From Rapana venosa (lineage: Eukaryota > Mollusca > Gastropoda > Neogastropoda > Muricidae): a stretch of 64,000 nt of DNA. This document shows, piece by piece, positions 30,330 to 42,694 of the stretch. Below the pieces are notes generated by a model, which worked only from the letters and a program-made list of their open reading frames with translations, made no database searches and was not told the origin of the DNA. The position numbers and the translations under genes are program-made. The stretch's first letter is position 1. The number at the start of each line of letters is the position of its first letter. The stretch lies in NCBI GenBank assembly GCA_028751875.1, contig CM054155.1, positions 16,535,082-16,599,081 of the forward strand, read 5' to 3'.

Positions 30330-30960
30330 ATCTTCTATCTATCTATCTATCAAAACTATCAAATCATCTATCTATCTTCTTTTCTTTATCTATCAACTAT
30401 TTTATCATCTACATCAATCTATCTACTATCTTTTTTACTATCGATCTATCTATCTATCTTCTGTTTTTGTTTCTGTATGTCTGTAAAACTATCTTTTCTA
30501 ATCTTCTCTCTATCTATCTATCTTTCTATCATCTTTATCTATCAAATTTCTATCATCTATCTTTTCTATCGTCTGTCTGTTATCATCTATCTATCTATCT
30601 ATTTTAACAAATCAAACCTTCACCATCTACTATTATCAATCTATCTATCTATCAATCTATCATCTACTATCGGGCCTTTTGTCGGTCTGTCTATCTATCT
30701 ATCTATCTTCTTTTTATCTATCTACCCTTCTATTTCTATCCTCGATCAATTTTATCTATCTGTCTGTCGGGCTGCTTGTCTTTTGTCAAATCTATCTTTC
30801 TTTTTCTATCTACTATCTATTTTATCTATTGCTGTCTTTTCTATTTACTATCCATCGGCCTATCTATCTATTATCAAATCAAATCATCAAACTACCATCT
30901 TCTTTCTATCTACCCTACCCTATTACAAACTATCTATCTATCTATCTATCTATCTTCTAC
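30330..30960. repeat. (TATC)n / GATA satellite block
   Basis: About 630 bases of CTAT/TATC units in runs of 3-7, broken by TATCAA, TATCTTCT and CTGTCTGTC variants. The Ser-Ile-Tyr-Leu frames result from the tetranucleotide read in three frames. Degeneracy is moderate and array length is uncertain. Confidence 0.92.
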
Positions 30961-31027
30961 CCATATTTTAACTATTGTCAAACCCCATCTCCACTATCTT
31001 TATCTATCTTTTCCCCTTCTTTTCCCC

Positions 31028-31115
31028 CCCCTTTTCCTCTTTTCCCCTTCTCTCTTCTCTCTCTCCTCTCTCTCTCTCTCCTCTCTCATCCCCCTCTCTC
31101 TCCCTCTCTCTCCCC
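31028..31115. repeat. CT-rich tract
   Basis: Interrupted CT with C runs. Confidence 0.85.
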
Positions 31116-31435
31116 AACGGGGAAATTTAACACCCCTAGGGCGGGGGGCACAGATGAATTTCGAAAAATGTTTGGCTTCTGTCCCCTGGGGCTGAAACCT
31201 TTCTTTCACTCTTTGCCTCGTGCTGTGAGCAATGTCTCTTTAAAATTTTGGAGAACCTTTCTGAACGGTCTTCTCGCTGGGGGGGGCTTTGGGGTGGGCT
31301 TCCCCAGTTGTTCAGGTCGAGTTCGGGGCCTTAAAGCCCCCCTTTTTGCAACTTTCTTTGAATGGGCAGACTGTGTCTTCCTTTTTTGGTGACGTTTTCC
31401 CTCACAACCCCTTTTCAAGGGGAAATTTTTTTAGG
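31116..31435. other. unassigned sequence
   Basis: C/G-run sequence with short frames and no recognisable motif. Confidence 0.35.
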
Positions 31436-31560
31436 GATATATATAGGTATATTTTATATATATTATTTTAATATATTTTTAATATATATTATTATATATA
31501 ATACTTTCCCCAAATATATATATATAGGGGTATATTTTTTTAAAAGAAATATATAATTTT
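31436..31560. repeat. (TA)n-rich tract
   Basis: Interrupted TA/ATT sequence. Confidence 0.85.
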
Positions 31561-31892
31561 TAAATCCCTAACCCCTTTTTGCACTCCCCCTATAACTCTA
31601 ACCAAGGGGGTAATTTTCAGCAATGTTTTAAAATTGTGGCCGAGACTGCTCTCACCTACTTTTTTAATCCAAGCAAACCTCCGGGAAAATAAAGGGGGGC
31701 CGGAAAAGCGTGAAGATTAATCCCAAAGTGGGTTTTTGTGTGCTTCCAACCCTTAGGGAAATTAAACTTCTGAAAAAATTGTCAAAAGTTTTGCTGCTTA
31801 ATTTTCTGCTTTTGGGTTTTTTTTGTTTTTTTTTTGTTTTGGTTAAATCCCACAAAATGCTTGCACCGCAAATGCAAAACGCATACAAGGGG

Positions 31893-32055
31893 GGACGGGT
31901 GAAAAAAAAGTATACGATTGCTTACCCCCATTATCCCCCAAAATGAAAGAATTATATAATAAAATATATATTAAAAATATATATATATAAAATTTTTATA
32001 TATATATATATATTTTATAATTTATATTTTTATAAATTTTTATATATTTTTTTAA
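31893..32055. repeat. tail-like segment followed by (TA)n
   Basis: GGTGAAAAAAAAGTATACGA and TTGCTTACCCCCATTATCC resemble the 17.4-kb tail element in corrupted form. A TA tract follows at about 31960-32055. Confidence 0.5.
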
Positions 32056-32321
32056 CGATGGGAATTTCCTGCCAGACAGTCTTCTCGACCCCAAAGTCCC
32101 CCCCCCCCCTTTTTACAAATAGATATTTTTTCCCCCAAGGGGGTTCAGTGTAATAAGCGAGAAAAAACTGTGGTGGGTTAAAAATGGGGGGCCCTTTCAC
32201 TTTGTAACTTCTGCATCATCTTGTCATCATTTTTGTTTAATATGTCAATCGAATGCCCAAATTGGGGGGAAACACCAAAAAAAAATTCCCTATTAACACA
32301 CCGAACACTCACATAATTAGG

Positions 32322-32435
32322 GTCTCTCTCTCTCTCTCTCCCCCCTCTCTCTCCTCTCTCCCCCCTCTCTCTCTCTCTCCCCTCTCCTCTCCTCCCCTTT
32401 TTCCTCTCTCCTCCCCCTCTCTCTCTCTCTCTCTT
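32322..32435. repeat. CT-rich tract
   Basis: Interrupted CT with C4-C6 runs. Confidence 0.88.
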
Positions 32436-32839
32436 GAACCCTCGCCCAAGGGATTTTTTCCCCGGGACTAAACACAGGGGTTTCCCACTCCCACGAAAAT
32501 CCTCCTGTGAGCCAAAACCCCGAAGCCCCTTTTAAAAAAATTTGGGTGAAAAAAACCAAAAACATCGGGACCCTTTCGGAAAAAATTTAGCCTTTTTTGG
32601 GCCATTTGGAACAGATGAAAAAATTTACAAAACAGTATGAAAATTTTGGAGACTGGATGAAAAGAGCACGTAATTATTTTATTCCTTTTATCTTCAAAAA
32701 AAAAAAAAGAAAAATTAAGAAAAAACCCCAAACGCGACACACAGTGCCTGCTTTAAAAAAAAAAAAATTTAAAAAAGAAATGTTATCCTTTTTCCTTTCC
32801 GGGAACGAAAATTAGCCTACTTTTTTTTACACGCGGAAC

Positions 32840-33070
32840 GGGTTTTAAAAGTTTGTGAAAGAACTTCTGGTATGGGGAAGTGTACACGGGACTGGGTTTA
32901 TAGTCTCTTTCCTAAGGATTTTTGGGGGGGGGGAGTTGATCGGACCGATTTTAACCCCAGGGTAAAAAAATTCCTTCAAGGGGCTTTCCCAGGGGTGGGC
33001 GGGAATCGCCCCGTTAGATGGCAAGCTCAACCCTCTAACCCCACAACCCCCCCGAAACCCCCCCCCCCCC
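32840..33070 (-). mobile_element. SINE family A, head and part of body
   Basis: Plus strand: GTGTACACGGGACTGGGTTT, ATAGTCTCTTTCCTAAGGA, then the head. Read on the minus strand the head gives GTGGGGTTAGAGGGTTGAGC, GCCATCTAACGGGG and a CCCGCC end. The anticodon-side sequence (CTTGCCATCT) matches the 29.7-kb copy. Truncated before the tail, with inflated G and C runs. Confidence 0.6.
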
Positions 33071-33724
33071 TTTCTTAGCATAAAAAAACAAACAGTTTTT
33101 TTTAAAACCCGCGGGCGGGAAAGAGACGACCAAATCCCCCCCCTCCCCCCCCCTGTTTCTTTCTAGGGATCCTGGTAAAAAGCAATTCATTTTCCCAAAT
33201 TGCACGAAACCGGGATATCGGGTTTTCTTGTGTTAAACCTTTCCCTACCCATTTTGTGGAGGCCCCGGGAAAAAGTTTTTGCAGCCAGTTTCCCCCCACT
33301 CCCCTACGCCCTCGGCTTCCGTAAAATTTCTTCCACCGGGGGCCTTTTCCCCCTTCTGATTTTGTCTTCGCTCGTTTTATGTATTTGTCTTTTCGTTTTC
33401 CTTTTTTGTTTTTTTGGGCCTGATTTTTAGCGACAAAAAAGGGGTTTCCCAATTTACCCTTTTTTTTTGGGGTACAGTTTTTTAAAGACCTTGAACTGAA
33501 TTCAAATTTTTAGGCTTTAATTTCGGGGAATAAATTTTCTTGAAAAAAACAAAAATTTCTTTATTTTTCCCAAAAAAGAATTTTTTCGAATAATCCCCAA
33601 AGCTAACGGGTATTTTTTTTTGTGTTTTCTTTCTATCTGTAAAATTTTAAAGTTTAAAGGGATAAATTCCCTCTCCCTCTGGGGTGTGGGTGTGTTGTGT
33701 GGGGTGTGTGGGGGTGTGTGTGTT
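33071..33724. other. unassigned, low consensus quality
   Basis: C-run-rich at the left and GT-rich near 33680-33725. No recognisable content. Confidence 0.35.
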
Positions 33725-34075
33725 TTTTATTTATTTTTTTTTATTCTTTTAAAATCGACATAAGGGAATAACCCCTTTATGTTTTTTTTTATATCAAACC
33801 CCCTGTGTATGCGGTTTGTAAATTTTTTCATCTGTTCCCCCCGGGACACACAATGGCCTACTCTTCCGAAAATGGGAACGGAAATTTAACGTGTGCGCAA
33901 GCGTTCTGCGTGCTTTTCCACAGGGAAAACCCTGGGTTTATAGCCCCAATCTGGGAGTGTGCACGGGTTTTAAACCCTCCAGAGGAAAATACCCCTTTTA
34001 AAAGGGGTTTTCAAACCCCGGGTTTCAGATTGGGGAAAATTTTTCAACCCCACTACTTTCCCGCCCCGTGTGTGG
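33725..34075 (-). mobile_element. SINE family A, near full length
   Basis: Plus-strand order: TTTATTTATTTTTTTTTATT, AAAATCGACATAAGGG, TGTGTATGCGGTTTGTAAAT, GACACACAATGGCCTACTCT, TCCGAAAATGGG, TTTAACGTGTGCGCAAGCGT and GGGTTTATAGCC. The head near 34010-34070 is partly overwritten by homopolymer inflation. It lies about 650 bases from the previous copy in the same orientation. Confidence 0.7.
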
Positions 34076-34207
34076 TTTTGGGGGGGGGGGGGCCGTGCGT
34101 GGGCATGCCGTCGGGGTGTGTGTTGGTTTTGGGGTTTGTGATTTTTGGTGAGCACATGCACACAGAGAACACTTAAAACGTATACCCCGGGTTTTTTTTT
34201 ATGTATA

Positions 34208-34382
34208 TTTATTTACCCTCTGTCTCTCTCCCCTCTCTCTTACTTTTCTCTCTCTCTCTCTCTCTCTCCCCCTCTCCTCTCCCCTTTCTCTCCCCTCTCT
34301 CTTTTCTCATCCTCTTTTTTCCCCACTCTCTCAAACCTCCCCCCTTCTCTCTTTTCCCCCTTTTTTCCCTTTTTCCTTTTTA
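34208..34382. repeat. CT-rich tract
   Basis: CT/TTC/C-run sequence of about 175 bases. Confidence 0.85.
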
Positions 34383-36309
34383 GGTCATAAATTTCCCCTC
34401 TTAAAGAAAAATTTTAAGGGACAGGGGTTTAATGCCACCACATTAATTCATCAAAAGTTATTAAAATTTGGAAACCATTCGCTTTTTAATCCCAAATCGT
34501 ATTCCACTTTCCCCTACCCCCCCCCCCTTCCTAAACCCCCCCCCGCCCCCCCCCCTTTCCCCCCGTCTCACCTCCCAAAATTTCCCCTAAACCCAAATCT
34601 TTCCAAAAGGGGACACCACTAAAGAGCACCATCCAAAAAAAACTCAACATCCCGAAGACGTATTTCCCTTCGCGAATAAAACGTTTTAAAATTTTCCCTC
34701 GTATATCCCCCTAGCAACTGAGATGCCAGTAGTTTCCCTTTTTAGAAACCAAATTTCGGGCGCTGCTTTCAAAAAAAAGGGTTTTTTTAACATATGGCAA
34801 TTTCCCTGCCACTTTCGACTTTTTCCTCTCTGGTTTCCCCCGCCAAAGTATTCAAACCAACAGAGGGGGCCTTCTCCCTTTCTTAGGTTTTGGGTCCTGT
34901 GGCGGGGAAGGGGGCACGTGGCCCAGTTTAAGAAAAAAGACAATGCCCCCTGGTCAGAACGCTTTCCTGTTTAAATTTGGGAATTTCACATTTTACCCCC
35001 ACAGCGGGACACAAAAACCCTTGGAAAACCCTGTGTGGGGGGGAAATTTTAAAAAGCGATCCCTTTGGGGAAAACCCAAACGTTTGTTTTTGGGAATAAA
35101 ACCGGGAAAGGGACTTTTTTCCCTAAACTTTTTGCCCCCTTTCATTGCAAAGCGATCCTTGAAAGATTTGAGAGTTTTCCCTATGGACGCGCCCGGGGGT
35201 AAGGTTGATAAATGTTGGGGTTAAGTAATCATTCTTTTGCTTTTTTGATCATGAAACGTTGAGTCATGAAATTCAATACTAACATTTCTTTGATACATTG
35301 ATATAGTTATGACGTTTTGTCCCCAAGCCCCAAATTTTGTACAAAATACCAAAAACCCAAAAAGGGGGATACTTTATGATTTAAAACACCCGTGCCATTA
35401 GGGGGAAAACAGTTTGCCCAAAATGGTCCCCCCTCTTTTCGCGGCTGCAAGGGTTGTTGCTGGGGCAAATTTTGGGTGTTTTTGGGACGCTTTTTGGGGG
35501 TTGGTTTGTTTAGCATTGGGCGGGTTGAAATGCTTGCCGAAATTTTTATTTTTTAAATGGTATCCCCCATATTATCATCATCATTGGATTTGTCCCCCAC
35601 TTGCTTCGTATCTCAAACATTGGGGGCGGGGACAAAATTTTAAATCCTTTTGTTTGGAATCTGTGTCTTTTAAACACGGGAAGGGGTTTATAGATTTTAA
35701 ACCCATGGGGTTTTTAAATTCCTTTTGGGGTTAAAGATGAAATGCAAATAATGAAAATTTTTGAAAGGTTTTAAAAACCTTTATTGATTTTAGTAATTCT
35801 TAAAACCATTAAAAAAATTTAAATTTCATTTTTTGTACTAATTTTTTACACTTATTTAAGTTTTTTAAAATTTTAATGAAAAGGGTTTATATATTACCCC
35901 CTAAAAAGTAAAATTTTGGTGGGGTTATTTGGGCCCAAAATTTCCCCCAAGCCATCCCCTTGCTTCCCAGTTTTACTGGAAAGTTAAATTGGAAGGTAAA
36001 GTTTTTTTTTGGGGGGAGTTTCTAAACAAGTTGGACTCACGTACATAGGGACTTGTGCATGCAAAAAAATTTTTGACAGGGGGAAAATCGGAAAGCAGGG
36101 GGGACTTCCGACTGTCATGGCAAATTTTGGGCAGGATCAATTCCCTGGGTTTTTAAAAGGGTTGGGGATAGGGCTATTTTAAATTTTAAAAAGGGGGATG
36201 GAAGGAGGGAGGAAGAACCTGTTAGCAAAATTTCCCTAAAACATTGAAAACCCCTTAAAGGGAAAGGGGAAGGGAAGGGGGAGGAGGGAAAAGGTTTTTC
36301 CCCCCCTCC
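34383..36309. other. unassigned, low consensus quality
   Basis: C-run block at 34515-34575. Short unrecognised frames occupy 34686-35220. TTTTACCCCCACAG (about 34993-35006) and GGGGGTAAGG (about 35194-35203) could be a splice acceptor and donor flanking a roughly 190-base exon, but the intervening reading has no recognised domain. AT-rich sequence follows to 35900. Confidence 0.3.
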
Positions 36310-36625
36310 ACAATTAAACCCGGGGGTTTTGGGTTCGATTCCCCCCTCCCCCCTTTTTCCCGGGGAAAAAAAAAAATGGGGAACTGAATGCCCAAAAGCC
36401 CTTTCGGTGGGGATTTATAAACCGGGGGGCCCCTTTCAACGCATCAAAACATCTTCCCACACTTTAAAATTTCCTCCCCCTTTTTTGGAAGAGTAGGCCA
36501 GGGTGTGCCGGGGAAACAGATGACAAAATTTACAAAACCGACCCACGGGGGGATAGTTTAAAAAAAGCACAGGGTGCTTATTCCAAAAATCCTCATATCA
36601 AAAAAAAAAAAATAAAAAAAAAATG
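36310..36625 (+). mobile_element. SINE family A, plus-strand copy
   Basis: The only copy in the opposite orientation. GGTTCGATTCCC (box B) lies at about 36333-36344. The body is read as the reverse of the others: GAAGAGTAGGCCAGGGTGTG, CCGGGGAAACAGATGACAAA, ATTTACAAAACC, CACGGGGGGATAG, AAGCACAGGGTGCTTATTCC and CTCATATC. An A-rich (AAAT-derived) tail follows at 36600-36625. Box A is not readable. Confidence 0.65.
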
Positions 36626-39600
36626 AATCATGCTGGGGAAAAATGAAAAAGAAAAAACCCTTCACAAAAAAAAACCCCGGGCCCAAAATTTAAAGGGATT
36701 GTTTTTTTTTTCAAAAAAGGTTTCGTTTTTCCTCCTAAACTACGGTTTGGCCCTTTCCCCGAAAGAGTCACAGTTTTTTGTGACTGTCGGTTTACCTGAA
36801 GGCATGAGTCAGGGCTTTTTTAAAGCTTTGAAAGTGGGGAAATTTACCACTCCTGATCTCAGGACCCTTTTTTGGGCCGGGAGGGGGTTTTTTTAGGGAA
36901 AGCCCAAAACCCAAAGGGCCAAAAGGGCCTGCGTGTTGCCAACGGGAAAAAAGGGGGGACATTTATGGGCCCCGGGGTTAAATATTTTAACTGCGAGGGC
37001 AAAAACTTTTTCTGGTTCGGGTTTCGGTTTTCCTTTCCCCGGGATGAAAGGGAAAAAAACAACTGCCCAATTGAAAAAAACCTAGATTTTTCTTTGAAGT
37101 AGCTGTGGAAAGTGGAAAAAAAAAAACAAAGAAGGGAAAAAAGAGAATGACTAATAATATGAACAAAAATAAAGTATTTTGGGGTTTCCCTATTGACTTT
37201 AATATTTTTAAATGACTGCATCTCTTTTCACTGTCAAATTGTTTTCCCCAGGCGGAATTGGGGTTTTTTTTTTTTTTAAAAAAGGTTTTATTACTGCCCT
37301 TAAATAAAAGGGAAAAAGAAAAATACACAATCTTCCAAAAAAAACGTTTGTTCAAAAAAACAAAAAAGGGACATATAAATGTTCAACCTTTGGACCCGGG
37401 ATGGGGAATTGCACTTTTGGACTCCCACAAAATTTGGCTAGATCTTTTGGCCCTTGTTCAAAACCCCTGCTTTAATATTTTTCAAAAGCAGTGTACCCCT
37501 TTTGGGTAATTTAAAACTTGCAATGCAAAAAAAAAAAAACTCAACAATACAAAAAAGGGTTTAAAAGGCTGGGGAACCATAGATTTCTTGTAGTTTGTTT
37601 TTCTCGATTGGGTTGTAACAGGAACTTGCAAAAGAAAAAAGAATAAGAAAAAAATTGTAGAAAATTGCAATCAATTGCACTAGTTTCCAGATCCCCCCGG
37701 GAAACATACTATTAAAAAAATAAAAAAGGGTTTGGGATTTTAAAACATATAAATTTTTAGTTTTCCCCCAAAGAAACTGGATCACACTTAAAAAGATCTT
37801 GCAAACACAAACTCCATCCACGTTAGGGGTTTAGAAATCTTTCCAAGTTTTCACATTTTCAGTTTGTATACAAGATAAACAAAATACTGATTTTGGTTTT
37901 TTTCTTTAAAAATTTTTTGGGGAGTCAAAACCGGGCCCCACTTTAAAATTTTTCAAAACAGTAGTTTCATTGAAAAATTTAAAAACATGGGGGGGGTTTT
38001 TTTGGACCTAGTCCCCCCCAAAGGATAAAGTAAGTAGTCACCCAAGGGGAAAGCGGGATGTGTATTCAAAAACTCAATTTAACCCACATCGGGCCCATAT
38101 CCTATTTCTTTCTACATAAACCCACACCACACACGTTGTTGGTTTTCCCGCTGTCTGATTTTTTGGCAGGGGGGAACACAAGGGACATAGGAAGAAAAAA
38201 AATCGAATCTTAGAAACTTAAAATTACCTGTATTATAAGTTTTTGGGAGACGACTTTTGAAGAAATTTTTGAAAGAAAAAAAACCCCCAGGTTTTAAAAC
38301 CTTTGAAACCCCCCGGTTTTTTTTTGAAAATTTTTTCCCCTCCTTTCCCCCCCCCCCCCCAAAATTGGAGGAAAAAAAAATAAAACGGGAAAAACTTTTC
38401 TGCAGAATAAAATTTTAGAATAGAACAAAAAACAGAGCAGAACAAACAGAATAGAACAAACAAAAAGGGGGAAAAGCTATACAATACTTTAAATTTTAAA
38501 AAAGTTTTTTTTTTTTGAATTTTTTTGCCTTTTGTTTGGAACAATTTTTTCTCAGGTTTTAAACCTATTTTTTGTTTTCGCCCCAAAGAAAAAACCCGGG
38601 CATTAAACACCTCATCCAAAAGACAGACCTAAAAAAAGAGTCAAAAAACCCAAAATCAGATGTGAAAATGTTTTTAAACCCAAATTTTTTTTTTTTTGGG
38701 GCACATCTGCCAAAACCCCACATGTCCACTGTCCACATCTTCCACATAGAAGGCCCAGACCAGTGGTTGAAAAGCAATGAGTTGGTCATTTTTTGAGCTC
38801 CCCAAAAAAGGGGTGATTTCCCCCCCCTGCTTTTAGAATTAATACTTTTTTCTTTTGTTGGCAGACCTTTGGACTGCCCATTAAAAGTTGGCGACCTCTG
38901 TGTTGGGGGGCGGGGGCAGGGGCCGCCCAAATGGGGAAATTGGAATCATTGGACAAAAGAAGGGTTCCCCCTTGGGTTTGGGAATTAAAAGGGGTGGAAA
39001 AAATTTTTTTGGACTGTTTTCATAAACTCAAAAGGGTTTCCCCCCACCCTTTGGGGTAAATACTTAAAAAGACCTTTCCAATGCTTTCATGGAAAAAAAA
39101 ATGAAACCCAAATCTTATTTCGCGAAGGCCTTTACATGAAATATTTTCTTCTTTTAACTTTTCCCCCCAAAACCAAAAAATTTTTACTAAAAGCTCCCCG
39201 AAGGGGGCCTGACTTCCGAAAATGACGGGAAAAACCTTCCCCTTTCCCCTTACAGGGGTTTCCGGGGATACTAAACCTTTCCCCCAGTCCCGAGGGGAAA
39301 AGGGAAAAAACTGGGCTACACCCTTTCTTCCGGGTTTTCCTTTACAAAGGGGTGTTTTCATTTCAACTTAAGGGTTCACCAAATTTTGGGGTTTTTTCAT
39401 ACCCCCGGCCTCTCCCAAAGCCAAACACCGAAGAAATTTTGGAAAGGGTTGTTCGGGCCCTTTCCCAAAAGGGTGGAGGGCCAACGGTGGGTCTTCCGTT
39501 CGGGAGTGGAGGCTTTCCCAAAATTGTGGTTTTTTGGCCCCTTTTTTATGAAATTTAAAAAGGTTGAACGTTTTCATAAAGGGTCCTGTTTTATGCGTTT

Positions 39601-40468
39601 CCTCCTCCCAACGGAACCTTCGAACCACCCTAAGGAGAAAAAATTTCAGTTTTTTGGGAAAAAAAAAGGGGGAAGCCTTTTTTTAAAATTTAATCGGGGC
39701 CCTTTCCCAATTTTTTAAAATTTTTTGGCCCTTTTAAATTCATTTTAAGCCATGTTTGTTGGGAAAAAACTTTTTGCTATTTTCCCCCTTTCAAACAAAA
39801 CCCCTTTTCCCCCAAACCTTTGGGCATTTTTAAAAAAAAACCCCCCAGTTTTTTCCAAGAGAAAAAAAGGAAAATGAAAGACCCAAAAAATTTTTAAATT
39901 CCCCCAAATTTTTAAAAAATTTTAACCAGATCTGGAAATTAAAAAAACTTTTTTGGGGGTAAAAAAACCCCGGGCCCCTTGCGGGCAAAAAGGTTTCCCT
40001 TGTCCACTTTGGGGGCCCCTTGCCCACGGGAGAAACAAGCTCCCAACCCCAAGGGGAAACTTTTGATGCCGATAAAATTTTGGGAAATCCCCAGTTTTTT
40101 GGGGAAAAAAAGCTAAAATTTGCGGGGGCAAAAACCTTTCTTTAAAATTCGACCGAACAAAGGGGGGTTCTGGCAAAATCCTGGGCTTCCGGGGGTACCC
40201 CCGTGATTTTTCCGGGGGCCACACCCCCCAAACCCCCCCCCCCCCCCGTTGGGGGGCCCCCAAACCATCGGAAAAACGGCCGGAAAAAAAGGGGGGCGAA
40301 CACTTCGGGGCCCTATTTTCCCCCATTTTCGGTGACCACCCTCAGGGGGGCGGAAACCACGGGAAAGGGACTGGTTGGAAAAAGGAAAATTTGTTTTTTC
40401 CCCCAGAGGGGGGCACCCCTTGGCGTCAAAAACAGTTAAAAAGCTTTGGAGGGCCATTTGGGGTTAGT
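36626..40468. other. unassigned, low consensus quality
   Basis: 3.8 kb with inflated A, C, G and T runs. Many frames of 60-130 codons exist on both strands, none with a family signature I would stand behind. One weak candidate at about 38690-38960 is discussed under findings. Confidence 0.35.
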
Positions 40469-40513
40469 GGGGGGCGGGAGGGTGGGGGGGGGGAAAAAGG
40501 GGGGGGGGGAGGG

Positions 40514-40552
<39 letters not shown>
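40469..40552. repeat. poly-G tract
   Basis: G runs including one of more than 30 G, with isolated A, T and C. Length is unreliable. Confidence 0.8.
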
Positions 40553-42119
40553 GGGCTTTTTCTAGAAATGATTTACTGCTATCAGTGTGAAAAATCCCTT
40601 TGCGCATGTAATTCTGCTAAGACATATTTACCCTTAAGAATAAAAAGACTAAAAAAGCCCTTTGTTAAAACATCTGTTTTATGATTAAAAAAAACATGTT
40701 TAAATCAGCATATTTTGTTTCCCACAGATTTTCTGCCCTTTAAAATTGGATAAGCCTTTTGGGACAAAAACGAAAAATAGCAAATCTATGGGAAAAAAGA
40801 AGAAAAGCAGATTTCATGTGCTTGTTTGTAATGGCAAGCGGCAGTTGCAGTTAAAGTTAGTGGTTAAAAAGATTTAAAAAAATGAAAATTACAAAGCTAT
40901 AAGATCCTCTTTTTTTTCCCGGTAGGAATGCCCCAGCCCGCAGGTATTTTTTTAATGATAGATATGAAAGGAAATGCTCCCCGCTGGGGTTAATCGCCTG
41001 CCCAAGTCAGGACTAGCACTTCCAATTTGGGGAAAGGGAATAATTTTATTTAAAGTTTTTTTCGGAAAAAAAAGGCAGAAAGGAAGGGCCAAAAAAGGGG
41101 AAAAAAGACGAAAAGGGGAAAATGACAAAAAAGAAAATGAACAAGGCAGAAACAAAGAAAAGGGTTAGAAAAGAGAAAATTTAACTAGGACAGAATTTCC
41201 AGGGGTTTGGGAATGCTTTTTTAACTGACAAAAACCCAGGCATTCCCCACGGGAAAATTCTTTTTATTTGATTTTTAAAAAAATCCTTAAGATCCGACTT
41301 CGCCTCATGTTTCCAAATTGAGACAATAATTTTGTTTACATTTTGCTAGAGGCATGAAGAAAAAGGGAATTTGCCAAAAAAATTTTGGAGAGACGTAAAA
41401 AAAAAATCTGGGACGACCCATCAGAAGTCCTCTGAAGTCGGAGTAAAGGGTGCCCATTTTGGGGAAGGGGACTTGAAAAAGTCATACACGCAAAAATTCC
41501 ACCGGTTTTGCTTCCAATTCCCCATGATTCCCAGGGGGTTTATTGATCAGAGTGCACGTTTGGGTGACCCCCCGGTGTAAAGCTGGGGAACGCACAACAA
41601 CAAAAAACAAAAACAAAAACCCATCAGAGAACAATAGTTTTGGAAAAAAACAAAAAAAACCAAAACCAATTTTAAAGTGATTAAGTATTGGGGGGGAAGC
41701 CAAAGTGAAAACAAAACTCACAAAAAAGGGAAACAAGAAGAAAAACCCCACGATTTTAAAAGAGATGGGGGCACATTTAAAAGACACGAGAAACTGTTTT
41801 TAGAACAAAAATTGCGCCCAAAAAATAAATGACCACAAGGGAAAAAGGGAAAATTTGGGAAGGGAAAACTTTTCCCCCGGCCCAAACAAAAGATCAGACC
41901 AAAAAGATGAGCCTTTTAAGCCAAAAAACATGTTTCAAACCTTTAATTGGGGGCGCCTTTACTGTTTTAAGAAGTCCCTTCTAAAAAAAGAGATACGGGA
42001 AAAACGATGGAAATTTTTTTGAGCGGGGGTTTTTGTAAAGCAATAAACCAAAAAAAAACAAAGCGATTTGGGTTCGAATCATTCACACGCATGCGACTTT
42101 TACAAAAAGATTAAGATAT
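40553..42119. other. unassigned sequence
   Basis: AT-rich and A-run-rich. No recognised gene or repeat. Confidence 0.35.
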
Positions 42120-42455
42120 TTCAAATTTGGACACAAAAACACATACACATAACACACATACACCCCAAAACCCGCGCAAAGCGTTAAAGCACCCCACCAC
42201 AAAACAAAACACACATATACCCCGCACCGGGTTTGCGCGCGTGCAAAAACGCACACGCAAACCCAGAAAAAACTTTAAAAGGGGGACTTAAATTACAAAC
42301 ACGAGCGCGCCGGCAAAAACACACACACACACAAAACACACACCCACAACACAAAAACACACACACACACACAAAAAACCCCACACAAAAACCAAAACAC
42401 ACACAAACACAAACACACACACATGCCGTACGCACACATGCATGCACACAACCCT
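42120..42455. repeat. CA-rich tract
   Basis: Interrupted CA with CAAAA, CACG and GCGC variants; about 60 bases of unique sequence lie inside it. Confidence 0.85.
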
Positions 42456-42595
42456 ATTAGGCAAAGGGGTTCTCTTGAAAGTAGGGAAAAAATAGGGCGA
42501 GCATGGGGGGGATAATAGGTCGGGAAAAAGTGTGTCCGAGGTTGGATATAAAAATAATCAAATGGAAATTTTTTTATTTATACCCCCTTTTTAAA

Positions 42596-42690
42596 TCACG
42601 AGATTTCTCTGCGGGGAAAATTTGGGGTTTCTCTCCCCGGGAGAGCACGTCGCCACAAGAGCACGCCACCCCTTTTTTTTTTTTTTTGCA
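42596..42690 (+). mobile_element. family W short repeat
   Basis: AAATCACGAGATTTCTCTGC, then GGTTTCTCTCCCCGGGAGAG, CACGTCGCCACAAGAGCACG and CCACCC. The CTCTCCCCGGGAGAG palindrome is nearly perfect here. A T15 run and the tail of a SINE A copy follow. Confidence 0.65.
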
Positions 42691-42694
42691 AAAG

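Noticed and set aside
30330..30960. CRISPR-like or other spaced repeat array
   Set aside because: It is a simple tetranucleotide with degenerate units and no unique spacers; the organism is eukaryotic.
39922..40457. Tc1/mariner-like transposase, because of an MVWG motif on the minus strand
   Set aside because: Only the four-residue MVWG matches; no catalytic D or SPDLNP-type block could be found in any frame, and the consensus is poor.
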